A stretch of 64,000 bases of DNA, from positions 19,023,366-19,087,365 of the forward strand of contig NC_068351.1 in assembly GCF_014633365.1 (NCBI RefSeq), in the 5' to 3' direction. The translations under genes and the position numbers were made by a program. Source of the DNA: Diospyros lotus (lineage: Eukaryota > Streptophyta > Magnoliopsida > Ericales > Ebenaceae). The notes beneath the pieces were generated by a model, which saw only the letters and a program-made list of their open reading frames with translations, had not been told where the DNA came from and ran no database searches. Below are positions 29,775 through 42,170 of this stretch, piece by piece; within the stretch, counting starts at the first letter, position 1; every line of letters starts with the position of its first letter.

Positions 29775-30511
29775 TTTGTTAAACATTTATGTCACCATTT
29801 TTCTAGGAGTCATGAATAAAAAAGAATTTTGTTGATATATGTTTTATTTTGTCTCATTTAATATATCCCTCTTTCAGCTATGCAATATAAGAAACGTTGT
29901 CTTCGTATAATGTGGTATGCATTTCTCTGATAAAAGATAATTCACATGTATTCTGGATATGATGAGTTATTGACCTTAACCAAACACATTCTCGACTAGT
30001 TTCATGAATTACAAGAATTTCATCATGATTTGAAGAAAGTGGCAAATATAGTCTATTTTGTAGAATGCCATGATATTACAATGTCACCACATGTAAATAC
30101 ATAACCTATTTGAGATCGAGCTTTATGTGGATCAGACAAATAACTTGCATCTGCATAACCAACTAGTGATGATTTAGATTCCTTTGAGTAAAACAAACCC
30201 AAATCATTTGTTCCTCGAAGAGAACGGAATATTTGTTTTAACTTTATTCCAATGCCTTTGGGTTGAAGCAGAACTATATCTTGTTAATAAATTTACAAAA
30301 AAAGCTATGTCAGGACGAGTATTATTAGCAAGGTACATTAGCGCACCAAGCGCACTAAGATATGGTACTTCAGGATCAAGCAGTTTCTCGTTATCTTCTT
30401 GAGATCGAAATAGATCCTTTTTCACATCAAGTGATCTAATAACCATTGGGGTGCTCAATGGATGTGTTTTGTCCATGTAAAATCGTTTAAGAATCTTTTC
30501 TATATAAGTTG
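29775..30511 (-). pseudogene. copia RT C-terminus and RNase H
   Basis: Contains MDKTHPLSTPMVIRSL, the motif VPYLSALGALMYLANNTRPD and IAFFVNLLTRYSSASTQRHW (RT/RNase H hinge), then SSLVGYADASYLSDPHKARS (catalytic Asp in YADA) and FTCGDIVISW. It is interrupted by stops. The upstream RT half lies at 34,302 and above, displaced by the gag-only gypsy insertion. Confidence 0.85.
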
Positions 30512-31113
30512 TGTTATGGGTATTTTTCGAAAAGAGCTAAGCGGGCTGATCTCGACATAGCAGGTCGGCCAATCTCCAAAGGCTCAACGAGCCCAAGGCC
30601 AAGGCCTTCAGAATGAGGTTGCATGTCGTTGGACCAAAGCTCAAACCGTGGGTACCAAGCGAGCTAATAGCAAAGCCTACAACTCGTTGGCCGACCACAC
30701 AGTTCACTAACCAACCATGAAGCTCGCCTAACAAAAGAATCGCGGGATAATCGGAGGTGGAGCCCACTGCTTTATTCGAGGCAAATCAAATCCCTAGTAA
30801 TGCAAGATTCACTCCAGATTTTACTGAAATGGTAAGGATATCCTGTCTCTATCAATATTATCTTCTTATTTTGGATTTTATGTAAATTGTAAAACACCCC
30901 ACTCTATAAATAGGGGTCAAAACACCATTGTATGAACATGATCAATTACACACTATTACTCTGCCAGAATAACTAGAGAACAGTCGTGGAGTAGGCATCG
31001 TTCTAACCGAACCACGTAAAAACCCCTTTGTGTGTTCCTTCTTCTTCTTTATGGTATTTATTTTCTCAGTGTGGGCCAAAAGAATCACAGTCGACCACTT
31101 TTCACCGTCGACA
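30512..31113 (+). repeat. 5' LTR of the gag-only gypsy element
   Basis: TG...CA termini, TATA-like CTATAAATAGGG at about 30,903, followed by the PBS region TTTTGACGCTAGAGGAAGGG. Confidence 0.9.
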
Positions 31114-31152
31114 TTTTGACGCTAGAGGAAGGGCCCGCTCTGATTGCCGACC

Positions 31153-32550
31153 ATGGTGAGAGGAAGGAACGCACGAAGCTTTGATGTAGTGGCCCATTCG
31201 CCAGAGATCCATCGCGGTCCACCACAAGATGTTCCGTCAGTCTTAGGACCCGTTGTTTCTTCAGTGGGTTCCCCTGTTTCACAACCAACTAGGGTTACTG
31301 TCGGTGTGCCCCCACGGGCTCCTGCCCAACCTGTTGCTCCGATCCTAGGGATGAAAACTATCCATGCTTGGCAATAATGCTAGGAAGCGCTGAAAGGTAC
31401 GATCACGTAGCTCGCTGACGCGATTAGGAAGTTGGCTCAAACGCAGGCTCATGCAGCCCAAAAATAGGTTGAGATCATGCCATCCGGGGGTGTACCTCAG
31501 CTTCGGGGTGAAAGATCTATTCTAGACGGAAGAGAAGTTAGAAGAGGATCGCAATGGGCTGGATCGGTACGTTCCTCAAATTCGCAGTCTTTAAGGTCAG
31601 GAAAGCAGCGACACCGTGATGGCGAACTAGGGGTACACCTCACAGATCACAGGACGAGGTCGAGCCAATCTGGAGGTCGCCGCGAAGAGGTCCATGAAGG
31701 GAATCAGCGACGTGAAAATTCGCATCGAAGAGAAAGCTCGGTCAAGGTTAGCCTGGGTCGTGCCACGCATCGTAGCTCGCCAGACCCCGAAAATAGGAGG
31801 TGGCGTGTATCTAGAAGTCGCTATTCGCCAGAGTGAGGCAACGGATAGGGAAAACGATCTCCCACTAGGCGATCTGCGGGTCAAGACCCCACCATAGAAG
31901 AACTATTACAGAGGATTCGGCAACTGGATGAGAGACACGGGGTTCGCGATCGAAGGGAGGACCGCAGAGAGATGACCCTGTTCTCCAAAGAAATTGAGCT
32001 GGAGCCTCTCCCATGCAGACTTAAGATCCCCAAAATCCCTCAGTACAGCGGAGATAGCGATTCATATGACCATCTAGATGCTTTCAATATCCAGATGAAC
32101 ATTCAGACATCAAGCTCATTGGCAAAGTGTTGTGTCTTCCCCGCAACCTTAGGAGACATACCTCGGACTTGGCTAAGGAGTCTCTATCCCCGCAGTATCT
32201 GTAGCTGGGAGGAATGTCAGCGAAGGTTTCTCAACCAATACAAGGTGTTGAGAAGGCAGCTCGTGCCACTTCGCTACAGTGTTCCAAAGAAAAAATGAGT
32301 CATTGAAGGACTACGTCACCAGATTCAGGCGCGAAGTGAGTAGTGTTAAAGACCCCTCTAAGGAAAGCATATTGACTGCGATCTCCACCGGCCTTCGCAA
32401 GGATGGGAAGCTCTATGAGAGCATCTACAGGTCCCCTATGAAAGATTTGGGGGAATTCTATGAACGAGATGCTAAGGAGACCCGGTAGGATGAGGCTTTT
32501 GGCTCGAAGAAGCTCGCTGAGCATAAAGAAAAGGCTAAGAGTTTCAGTTA
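31153..32550 (+). pseudogene. gypsy gag remnant
   Basis: The N-terminal part starts MVRGRNARSFDVVAHSPEIH. After an Arg/Ser-rich stretch the retrotransposon gag core appears: KIPKIPQYSGDSDSYDHLDA, FPATLGDIPRTWLRSLYPRS, CSWEECQRRFLNQYKVLRRQ. A frameshift near 32,280 leads to NESLKDYVTRFRREVSSVKD and ILTAISTGL. Stops at about 31,375 and 32,487 disrupt it. No zinc knuckle or protease follows. Confidence 0.8.
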
Positions 32551-32559
32551 ATTTTCATA

Positions 32560-33690
32560 ATTCTGATTGGAATTCATGAATCTTCATTTGGTAAGCTTAT
32601 TGTCCTTTGTTAATATTAATTCTTGTTAAATATTCAATTTAATGTACTAAAAAAAGGGGGTGAAGACACCATGGTTTGCAAGCTGGGGCCTATTCATCTT
32701 AGCCATCATACAATGATTTGAGGCTTATCTGAGCATTCATCTTAGTCCTCCCCTAGGTCGTGGTTTGTAAGCTAAGAACCATTCATCTTGACTTAATGCC
32801 ATGGTTTGGTACCTACTAGGCAACCACTTCCGTAAATTATTCTAAGCTAAGGGTTCGCTAATTGGAGTCCTTTCATCTTAACTCAAGTCATGGTCTGCAA
32901 CCTACCTGGGTGTTCCCTCTCAGCTCGTTAAACTTGCAAAAAGTCATGGTATGTTAGCTGGGATTAAACTACGATCTACCTGGACTTGGTAAGGGATCAA
33001 TTCCTGAAGCCATGGTATGTTAGATGAGATCACAGCATGATCTAGCTGGACGTATAGCTTAGCGATGCAAATCAACCCTCGACAAAGCCGTGGTATGTTA
33101 GCTGAGATTGCAAAGCGATCTATCTGGACATATATCTTGGCAAGGTTTTCATTATGACCCAGAGGTTATTTCGTCAGGACATGTCAACTAAGGTTCGTTT
33201 TAATTTGCCTAAGCATAGCTGTTCATGGCCTACTGGACACACATCCTAATTATCAATTATTATTATGCTTATCAACCACGAGCTGTTCAGCCACGATACG
33301 TTAGTTGACATTGCGATTCGATCTACCTGGACGTATATCTCAGCGAGGTATTCAATATGATCTGAATATTCTTCTGTCAAGACGTGTCAACTAAGGATTG
33401 CCTTAATTTTCCTAAGTATGGTTGTTCGCGACTTACCGGACACGTATTGATTATTGACTATTACGTCTTTCGTTGATGAACTATTTCAAGCTTGCTAATC
33501 TATGAGCTAGAAACTCTTTAGGTTTACCATAACCTATGTTCGGGAGATCCATTCTCAATTTATATTTTTGAAGGTTTCTTTAAAGTTATACTTTCAAACT
33601 TATCCTGATATACAAGAGTTTCTTGGATCTCGTGTTAAAGTCAAAACATGAACATCAGCTCCCAGTCCGAAGATCGCATTGTGAGCTAGA
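32560..33690 (+). repeat. Non-coding internal region with tandem/dispersed repeats
   Basis: GGTATGTTAGCTGAGATT...CGATCTACCTGGACGTATAT recurs at about 32,950, 33,006, 33,081 and 33,291, and CAACTAAGG...CCTAAGCATAGCTGTTC at 33,186 and 33,387. No coding sequence occupies the place where pol would be. Confidence 0.65.
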
Positions 33691-33698
33691 GGGGCTAG

Positions 33699-34301
33699 TG
33701 TTATGGGTATTTTTCAAAAAGAGCTAAGCGGGCTGGTCTCGACCCAGCAAGCCAGTCCAATCTCTCGAGGCTCAACGAGCCTAAGGCCAAGGCCTTCAAA
33801 ATAAGGTCGCACGTCACTAAACCCGAGCTCAGACCTTGGGTACCAAGCAAGCTAATAGCAAAGCCTACAACTCGCTGACCGACCACACAGCTCTCTGACC
33901 GACCATGAAGCTCGCCTAAAAAAATGACCGCGGGATAATTGGAGGTGGAGCTCACTACTTTATTTGAAGCCAATCAAATCCCTAGCAATGCAAGATTCAC
34001 TCCAAATTTTAAGGAAGTGATAAGGATATCCTGTCTCCATCAATATTATCTTCTTATTTTGGATTTTATGTAAATTGTAAAACACCCCACTTTATAAATA
34101 AGGGTCAAAACACCATTGTATGGACATGATCAATTACACATTGTTACTCTACCGGAATAACCAGAGAATAGTTGTGGAGTAGGTATCGTTCTGACAGAAC
34201 CACGTAAAAACCCCTTTGTGTGTTCTCTCTTCTTCTCTATGGTATTTATTTTCTTAGTGTGGGCCAAACGAATCACGGTCGGCCACTTTTCACTGTCGAC
34301 A
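33699..34301 (+). repeat. 3' LTR of the gag-only gypsy element
   Basis: Direct copy of 30,512-31,113 with scattered substitutions (for example CTTTATAAATAAGG for CTCTATAAATAGGG). Confidence 0.9.
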
Positions 34302-35560
34302 AGTTGATTGATGAATAAAAATTCCATTTGTCAAATGCTTAATTTGCAAACCAAGACAAAATTTTGTTTTTCCGAGATCTTTCATTTCAAATTCTTTCTT
34401 TAAGTATTATATTGCCTTAGATAGTTTATTCATAGTTCCATTAATATTTAAGTCATCAACATACACTACAATAATAACGAACTTTGATCCTGAATTCTTT
34501 ATAAAGACACAGACAAATAGGATCATTTATATATCCTTCCTTTAATAGATATTCACTCAAACGATTGTACCACATGCATCCATATTGTTTTAATCCATAC
34601 AGGGATCTTTGCAATTTAATTGAATACATTTCTCGAGAACTTGAGTTATATGTTTCCGGCATTTTAAATTCTTTAGGGATTTTCATATAAATATCACTAT
34701 CAAGTGATCCATATGAGCTGTAACCACATCCATTAGATGCATATTAAGCTTTTCATGAACTGCAAAACTGATTAGATATCGAAATGTAATTGCATCCACC
34801 ATAGGGAAATATGTTGCTTCATAATCAATATCAAGTATTTGAGAAAACCCTTGTGCAACAAGTTGAGCTTTATGTCTCACGAATTCATTTTTCTCATTTC
34901 ATTTTCGTACAAAAACCCATTTGTATCCAACCGGTATTACACCTTCTAGTGTTCGAACTATAGGTCCAAAAACTTTGCGTTTTGTGAGCGAATTTAATTC
35001 TGCTTGAATTGCTTCTTTCCATTTTGGCCAATCATTTCGTTGTCAACATTGTTCAATAGAATTTGGTTCAATATCCTCGTTTTCCTTAATAACATCAAGT
35101 GCTATAGCATATGCAAAAATATTGTCAATAACTTGTTCTTTTTGGTTCCCCATCTTTTTCTTGTACAGATAGAATTTATTGAGATCTCATCACTTTCATT
35201 ATTTTCAAGTACCTAAACCTCTTCTGGGGGGGTTTTCATCAATTATGTCTTGAGTCTAATCAAGAGTACTAAACTCCTTTATTGTGCCATCTTGATCACG
35301 TACTCCTTTTTTCTTTTTCTAGGATTTTTATCCTTGGAACCGATTGGTCTACCACGTTACGTTTCAAACATGTCTTAAATTCATTAGCTACAAGCAGTCC
35401 TTTAGAGACATCAACTTTTGTAGGAGTATTTACAATTGGTATATGCGATTTAGTTATTTTTTTTAGGTCAATAAATGCATCTGGTAATTGATTTGTAATA
35501 TTTTAAAGATGAATTATTTTTTGAACTTCTACCTCACATTGATTTGTGCGAGGATCAAAA
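34302..35560 (-). pseudogene. copia reverse transcriptase N-terminal half
   Basis: Fragments MRHKAQLVAQGFSQILDIDY, FPMVDAITFRYLISFAVHEK and LNMHLMDVVTAHMDHLIVIF, then KIPKEFKMPETYNSSSREMY and IKLQRSLYGLKQYGCMWYNR with LSEYLLKEGYINDPICLC. A YVDD-type region lies just below 34,450. Multiple stops and frame changes make it inactive. It is separated from its C-terminal half by the 30.5-34.3 kb insertion. Confidence 0.85.
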
Positions 35561-35599
35561 TGAGATAGTGATGATGCATTCCATATAATTTCCTTTTCC

Positions 35600-36580
35600 A
35601 ACTATTTTTTATCTCTCTCTAATGCTGGAAAATTTGTCTTATCAAAATGACAGTTAACAAATCGTGCCGTAAAAACATCACCTGTTATTGGTTCAAGATA
35701 TTTAATAATTGAGGGAGAATCATATCCCGCATATGTTCTCAGCCTTCTTTGAGAACCCATCTTAGTACGTTGTGGTAGAGCAATTGGAACAAATATTGCG
35801 CAACCAAATATTCTTAGATGAGAAATATCTGTTTCCTAACAAAAAACCAATTTTGATGGGGAGAACTTATGATATGATGTTGGCCTTATGCGTATAAGTG
35901 TTGCTGCATGTAGAATTGCATGACACCAAATAGAAATTGGGAGTTTTCTTCTCATGAGTAATGTTCTAGCAATTAATTGGAGGCGTTTAATAAAAGATTC
36001 TACTAAACCATTTTATGTATGCACATGAGCAACTGGATGTTCAACGGTTATTAATTCCAACTAACATACGATAATCATTAAAAGTTCGAGATGTAAATTC
36101 ACCTGCATTATCAAGACGAATTGTCTTGATTGGATAATCTAAAAATTGTGCTCGCAATCTAATCATTTGAGCAAGTAATCTTGCAAATGCCACATTACAA
36201 GTGGATAATAAACAAACATGTGACCATCTAGTGGATGCATCTATCAATATCATAAAATACCTAAATGGTCCACATTGTGGATGAATAGGTCCACATATAT
36301 CCCCTTGGATATGTTCTAGAAATATAGGTTATTCATTTTGAACTTTAGATGGTAAAGGTCTAATAATCAATTTTCTTTGAGAACAAGCAACACATGAGAA
36401 TTCATTAGGCAAAAGAATTTTCTAGTTCTTTAATTGATGTCCATGTGAATTCTCAATAATTTTTCACATCATTATTGACCCGAGATGGCTTAACCGGTCA
36501 TGCCAAACAACAAAACTTTCTTTATTAATGAACTTCTAGTTCATTGTAGCATATCCTTCAATTGTACTAATGTTTGTATA
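35600..36580 (-). pseudogene. copia integrase region
   Basis: MILIDASTRWSHVCLLSTCN (integrase D,D region) and FLDYPIKTIRLDNAGEFTSR (second catalytic Asp in RLDNAGEF), followed by broken frames. Upstream (36,450-36,580) lies the GAG-pre-integrase area. Confidence 0.8.
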
Positions 36581-36587
36581 ATACAAA

Positions 36588-36983
36588 TCAAAAGAAAAGG
36601 CAAGTAGCTTTTCTAATACACATTTTTTTACCAGAGACATTTGATGTAATATAGAGATATTCTATATTATTTTCATTCATAGTCTCAACATGATATCCAT
36701 TTTGTCGAATACCTTTGAAACTCAATAAATTTCTTTTTGATTTAGTAGATAATAAAACATCATTAATAGTGAGTTTTGTTCCTCTAGGTAATAAAATACT
36801 TGCTCTTCCAGAGCCTTCAATGATTTTTATATTGCCTGATATTGTAGTGACAGTGACTTCCATTATTTTTAAATTTGTAAAATACTTCTTATTTTTCAAT
36901 ATAGTATGTGTTGTGGCGCTATCTGCTAAGCATATATCTTCACCATTGATATCGAGACCAACAAAAGGAAGTGAAAGATCCAT
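36588..36983 (-). pseudogene. copia aspartic protease region
   Basis: Open for 131 codons: MDLSLPFVGLDINGEDICLA, DSATTHTILKNKKYFTNL, GSGRASILLPRGTKLTINDV, LLSTKSKRNLLSFKGIRQNG. LADSATTHTIL is the copia protease active-site variant. Confidence 0.85.
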
Positions 36984-37071
36984 GCTTCTTCATTAAAAAA
37001 AAATAATAAAATTCAAGTAAAAGAAAGCAAATTACAAAAGAAACACACCAACAAAAATAAACACACCAATG

Positions 37072-37927
37072 CTAATGCAACATGAAGATAACAAATTTAG
37101 AAATGAACATTCTTATCACCAACTGAAGGGTTAATTTTTCCATCAAAAAAATCATCAATATTTTGGTCAAAAAATCTACAACATCCAAGTGTGTTGTCCC
37201 CAAAGAGTGAAGATAATCACCATCAAAATCACATTGAAATGCAAAGTTTGCTTCAACATTTTTTCCTTTCTCCTTCAGGGAGGCTTGATAGAGCACAACC
37301 AAATGTTTAGCAATACGACATGTATGTGACTAATGATCTTTCATTCCACACCTATAACATGCACTGTCAGTATGTTTTGGGGATCTTATTTTGTGAAATT
37401 TTCTCGTCTCATGGTTTTCTTCATTAGGTGTAATTTTCTTCAAATTGGAAGTATTATAATGACCACCATGATATTGAAAATTATTTCGACCACGACCACA
37501 TCCTCTTCTATACCCACGACCTTATCCTCGATTGTTATACATTGTCGCATTCATTTCAGGGAATGGGGTAGAACCAGTAGGACGTGATTTATGATTTTTC
37601 ATCAAAAACTCATTATTTTGTTCAGCCACAAGAAGGCATGTAATCAATTTTGAATATTTTTTAAAGCCTCTTTCTCGATATTGCTATTGCAGGAGCACAT
37701 TCGAGGCATGAAACATGGATAATGCTTTTTTTTTTTAACATATCATCTTCATTAATCTTTTCTCCACATAATTTTAATTGAGAATTGATTTTAAATATTG
37801 CAGAATTGTACTCACTTACAGATTTAAAGTCTTGCAATCGTAAGTGCATCCAATCAAAACGAGCTTTTGGGAGAACTACCGTTTTCTGATGATCATATCT
37901 TTCTTTTAAACTTTGCCAAAGAATAAG
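37072..37927 (-). pseudogene. copia gag C-terminal part with zinc knuckle
   Basis: MHLRLQDFKSVSEYNSAIFK, INSQLKLCGEKINEDDML, then CYRCGMKDH-SHTCRIAKH (CX2CX4HX4C knuckle with a stop inside) and KGKNVEANFAFQCD. The gag frame continues upstream across the insertion at 37,928-44,893 (ILWQSLKERYDHQKTVV crosses the TSD ATAAG). Confidence 0.85.
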
Positions 37928-39849
37928 TGTAACAGCCCACCTCTTCAGGGCGCGTTATGCCTTAGGAAATTTGTACTTATTTTTTTTTATTTCCTAAGAC
38001 CTTATCTAGTGCTAGGCGAGATATTTACACTAGAAAATAAATACAAAGCGGAAGCTAAATCGAACCTGCTCATGGCAATACATACATGAATAACTGGACA
38101 TAGCATTTATTACAAAGTTATTACATAAGCTTCTGAAAATAAAACAAGTGTTCATAATTCTTAGACTATTCATATTACAACATGGCGCATTTCCTTGTTT
38201 ATTGACATCTCGCGTCACTACACATCTCCAATCTCGGTATCATCACTGCAAGTCCCGACTGGAACGTTGAATGTTCCAGGGCAAACCCAAGTTAGATGAT
38301 GAACCATCTAAGTAAGGGTACATAATGTTATGCCATGTGTGTATGCAATGTCTTACCTCGTAGGTGTCAACTGCACCCTCATGCTACCTATCATTTTAGC
38401 GACCACCTCTATCGAAGCCGAGGTGTATGGGTGCACCCTTGGTAAGGTAGCGGTGCCAGTTCGTACTCCCTACGGCCTCATATGCATGTGATCAATGACA
38501 TCAACGTGTATTTATGCATTTCATAATCATGTCATGGATGCAGTCTACATGTTGGGTACATATCATAACATGTCAATATGATGTAAGCATTCTCGAAGAT
38601 AAACATTTATAATCGTACTAAGTTCGAAACGGTACACTTACAGCTAAGTTGTCTCGAAAGACGTGTCGGCCTCGAAAATTGTGTCGAGCGGCTATTTCTC
38701 AATCTTCTTGCCCTCAAGGGCTCCTAAAACATCAATTTATTTTTAGAATATCATTTCACTATTTTTCCATAATTTCTATAATTTTTCTCTATTTCTAGGC
38801 CTTATTTCTCCAAAAATTGCATAAAAATTATCTAGACTTTCATAAAGTCTAATTTCTCTCTGCTAGAATTCCTTAAATAATATTTCTAAAATTCTGGAAT
38901 TTTCTTGAAATTTTCCAACTTAAATTCCTATTTTTCCCTTATTTCCATAATAATCAAATTCCCTAAATAAATAACTATTACATAATAATTATCTAAAATT
39001 TCATATTATTCAATTTCCCTTCACTAATATTTCTTAAATAACACTTCTAACATTTTGAAATTTTCTTGGAGTTTTCCAAATTAAAATCCTATTTTTTCTT
39101 TATTTCCATAATAGAAAAACCACCTGAATAATTAATAAAATTAGCATTTTCCAGAAATTTTTTCACAAAATAAGACATAAACAATATTCTAGACTTAAAT
39201 AAATTTTTTGCAAAATTTTATTTCTTTTATTTTTATTTTTCTTTTATTTATTTTCTTTTCATTTTCTTTCTAGCGGGTGCGTGGAAGGCACGCGCCTTCT
39301 TCCTACTCGCGGGCGCGTGCAGCCACGTGCCCACCTAGTTCGTCTTCTCCGGCGGCTTTCTCGCCACCGGGGAAGCCCCCGAGCCTTCAAGCTACGAAAC
39401 GAAGCTCTATCCCCCCTAAACCCGACCTCCCGAGCCCAAAAATAGCATTAAAATTGAGAAAAAAAACAACACAAAATACATTAATTTAACGTTTGAAGGC
39501 TCGGCTCCGGTGAATAGCGATTTTTTCGGCGAGCTTCGATTCCCCCTCCTTGCTGCTCCACTGGCCACCAAAATCACCAGAAAGTTTGCCCATGACTCAA
39601 AGACCAAGACCCCGCTCTCAAACCTCACAAACACTGCCTCAAAAGCCCGATCTTAGCTATCAAATTTTTGGATGAATGGGCATGCGCGAACTCGGCTATT
39701 TATAGCCAAAACTCCGCCGCGAACGTCCCATTGAAGGTGCCACGCGTCCCTGAGGCCATTCCTAAGGCCATTTCCCATTAATTGCCCCCCCTCTCCTTGA
39801 TTTTGCTTGTTGCAAGCGCGATTTTGTGCCTACTCCAATTTCTGCCAGA

Positions 39850-40020
39850 TTTTGCATTTTTTTTTACATATATATATATACAGATATATATATCATATAC
39901 ATACGAGATTACATAGCTATATACATACATACTAAATTATATACAGCAAGCTATATACATACTTATTTTCATTTACATACTTATATACTTATATATACTT
40001 ATATTTACATATTTACATGC
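39850..40020. repeat. AT-rich tandem ACATACTTAT/TATATA repeats
   Basis: TATA dinucleotide runs and repeated TTACATACTTATATACTTAT units. They continue on the right side of the nested Tat element (44,602-44,840), showing that the element inserted into this array. Confidence 0.8.
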
Positions 40021-40024
40021 TTCT

Positions 40025-40941
40025 TGTTGTTGCCAAACTACAATAATTAAAATTTATGATGTGGGATCCACTCGAGCGTGGTGTTGGGTGAAGTTAGGTT
40101 GCCGTAAGAGATGTTGTCTCAAGGGAAATTGCCGCTAGGATGTTCGCCGCAAGGATTCGCCACTAGCTTGGCCACAAGGCTTCGCCACTAGCTTTGCCAC
40201 AAGCTCTCGCCACTAGCTTTTGCCACAAGGCTTCACCACTAGCTTTGCCACAAGTTCTCGCCACTAGCTTCGTCACAAGTTCTCGCCGCTAGCTCTTGCC
40301 ACTAACTTTGCCGCTAGCTTTTGCCACTAGCTTTGCTACTAGGCTCGCCGCAAGGATTCGATCCTGTTAATGCTGAGAAAATGGGTTAGAAGGCTCGCGG
40401 GAATCTTCCCCGCGAAGGCGCTCCAATGCCAAAGTCAGTCCCGAATCCCGATGAATATTCACGAAAAAATAGTCAAAGTGATAAGATTTACCGAAGTTGG
40501 AGGTCCCTCTTAATGTCCTGTAGCTAGGTATTTATAGGGTACAATTTTCAAGGGTGGCTGGCGTCGGCACGTGGTGGTTGCTGAATGGAGACAATTTCAA
40601 CGAATATGCGGGGTAATTTGTCACAGGGTGCCGCGGGGCTAGCCCTCGCGGCTAGCCAACAAATGGCCGCAAGGTTGGCAGCCTTGCGGCCAACTTTTGT
40701 GGGGTCGCAAGGCTGAGCCTTGCGGCCAGTCAATAAGCAACCGCAAGGTTGGTAGCTTTGCGGCCAGCCAATAAGCGGCCGCAAGGATGAGCCTTACGGC
40801 CTGCCATTAAGCAGCTGCAAGGCATCAGCCTTGTGGCCAGCCCCCCGTGGGGCCGCAAGGCATCAACCTTGCGACCATCTTCCTTTTGCTTTTTTTTTTT
40901 TTAATTCATTTTTGACCCCCCATTTTTTCCATGGCACCACA
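40025..40941 (-). repeat. 3' LTR of the gag-only Tat element
   Basis: 917 bp. It contains a CGCCACTAGCTTTGCCACAAG-type tandem array (40,150-40,350), a minus-strand TATA box at about 40,535 and an array of GGCCGCAAGG...CCTTGCGGCC palindromes (40,630-40,880). Confidence 0.9.
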
Positions 40942-41149
40942 ATTGCCCCCTACTCTTCTGTTTTGTCTTTAGACAAAATTGAAGAGTAAAAAATATTAGC
41001 CAAGGAGTCGGGTCTAACACCTTACCTTAACCAAGTGCTCCAGAATGCCCAAAAGATCTCACCTCGACCAGGGACTGAAGTACCAAATTATCTCTGGGCA
41101 ACCATACCCCTGATAGATAGACTTCACTGTGGAATTCTTGCTGAGTGTC

Positions 41150-41880
41150 CGAGCTTGCTGGGAGGCCTAGGCGCTAGATCAACTTAAGGAGTCGGGTCTA
41201 GCTCGGGAGCATAGCACTGGACCCAGTCAATGGATCCCGACGAGCCTTCGGGCACAGTCTCCAGAGCATCCGGTGATCCTATGATGGATTATAGCGCTCT
41301 GGCTATTATGTTCTCCATGTCCGTCTTTCGGGGTTAGCCTATCTCAGGAAATCTGGGTTTGGCCAGTGATCCAGCACGGGATTTCTACCAGACATCCGAG
41401 TTTGCCGGGAGATCTAGGCATCGGATCAACCTAGGAGTCGGTCTAACCAAAAAGGAATAACACCGAACTCAAACGAGGGATTCGGGTGAGTCTACGGGCA
41501 TAGGCATCGGATGTTCTGGTAATCCTGGGCCGACTTGTGGTCATAGGCACCAGATTTCGACTGGATGACTCAACTCCGATAAGCAGGGTCATGGCAGAGT
41601 TATCATAGGGTTGTTGTCTTTCCATGCCTTCCTTGGTCCAATCTACCTCAGGGGATTTGGATTTGGCTAGTGGCCCGGCACGGGATTCCTACCAGGCATC
41701 CGAGTTTGCCGGGAGACCTAGGCGCCAGATCAACCAAGGAGTCGGGTTTAGCCAAAAAGGTATAACACTGAACTCAAACGAGGGATCCGGGTGAGTCTAC
41801 GGGCATAGGCATCGGATGTTCTGGTAATCCCGGGCTATTTCGTGGTCATTAGCACCAGATTACAGCTAGGCGACTTGACC
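41150..41880 (-). repeat. Two ~310-bp direct repeats downstream of gag
   Basis: 41,340-41,560 and 41,650-41,870 share ATCCGAGTTTGCCGGGAGA, AACTCAAACGAGGGAT and GGGCATAGGCATCGGATGTT. A partial third copy starts near 41,130. They occupy the place of pol. Confidence 0.8.
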
Positions 41881-42170
41881 TATTGGAAGCGAGCTGTGCT
41901 TGAGCCGCCATACCTGCAAGACACATACAAATAATCTAGGCTCTTGTAGATTTTACGTGGTTCGGTTTATAGTTTTTCCTACTCCACAGGAATACATGGG
42001 ATATATTCTTTTATTTATCGGGGGATGTTATTACAATGAAAAATTTGAAAATAATTCTGGCCTCTAACCGGGTCGAGGAACGCTTCTGACGATAGGCTTG
42101 ACTCTATGTCTCGTGCTTCGTCCCTTCCCCTGGGGCTAAAGCCAGGAAGTACCTCTCGAGGTGCACGGTG

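Larger units (their letters stand above)
30512..34301 (+). mobile_element. Gag-only gypsy LTR element (TR-GAG type)
   Basis: LTRs at 30,512-31,113 and 33,699-34,301 (about 600 bp, TGTTATGGGTATTTTT...GTCGACA) with AGTTG at 30,507-30,511 and 34,302-34,306 as a perfect TSD. A purine tract (GAGCTAGAGGGGCTAG) precedes the right LTR. The internal region encodes a gag domain only; there is no protease, RT or integrase. It depends on another element for movement. Confidence 0.93.
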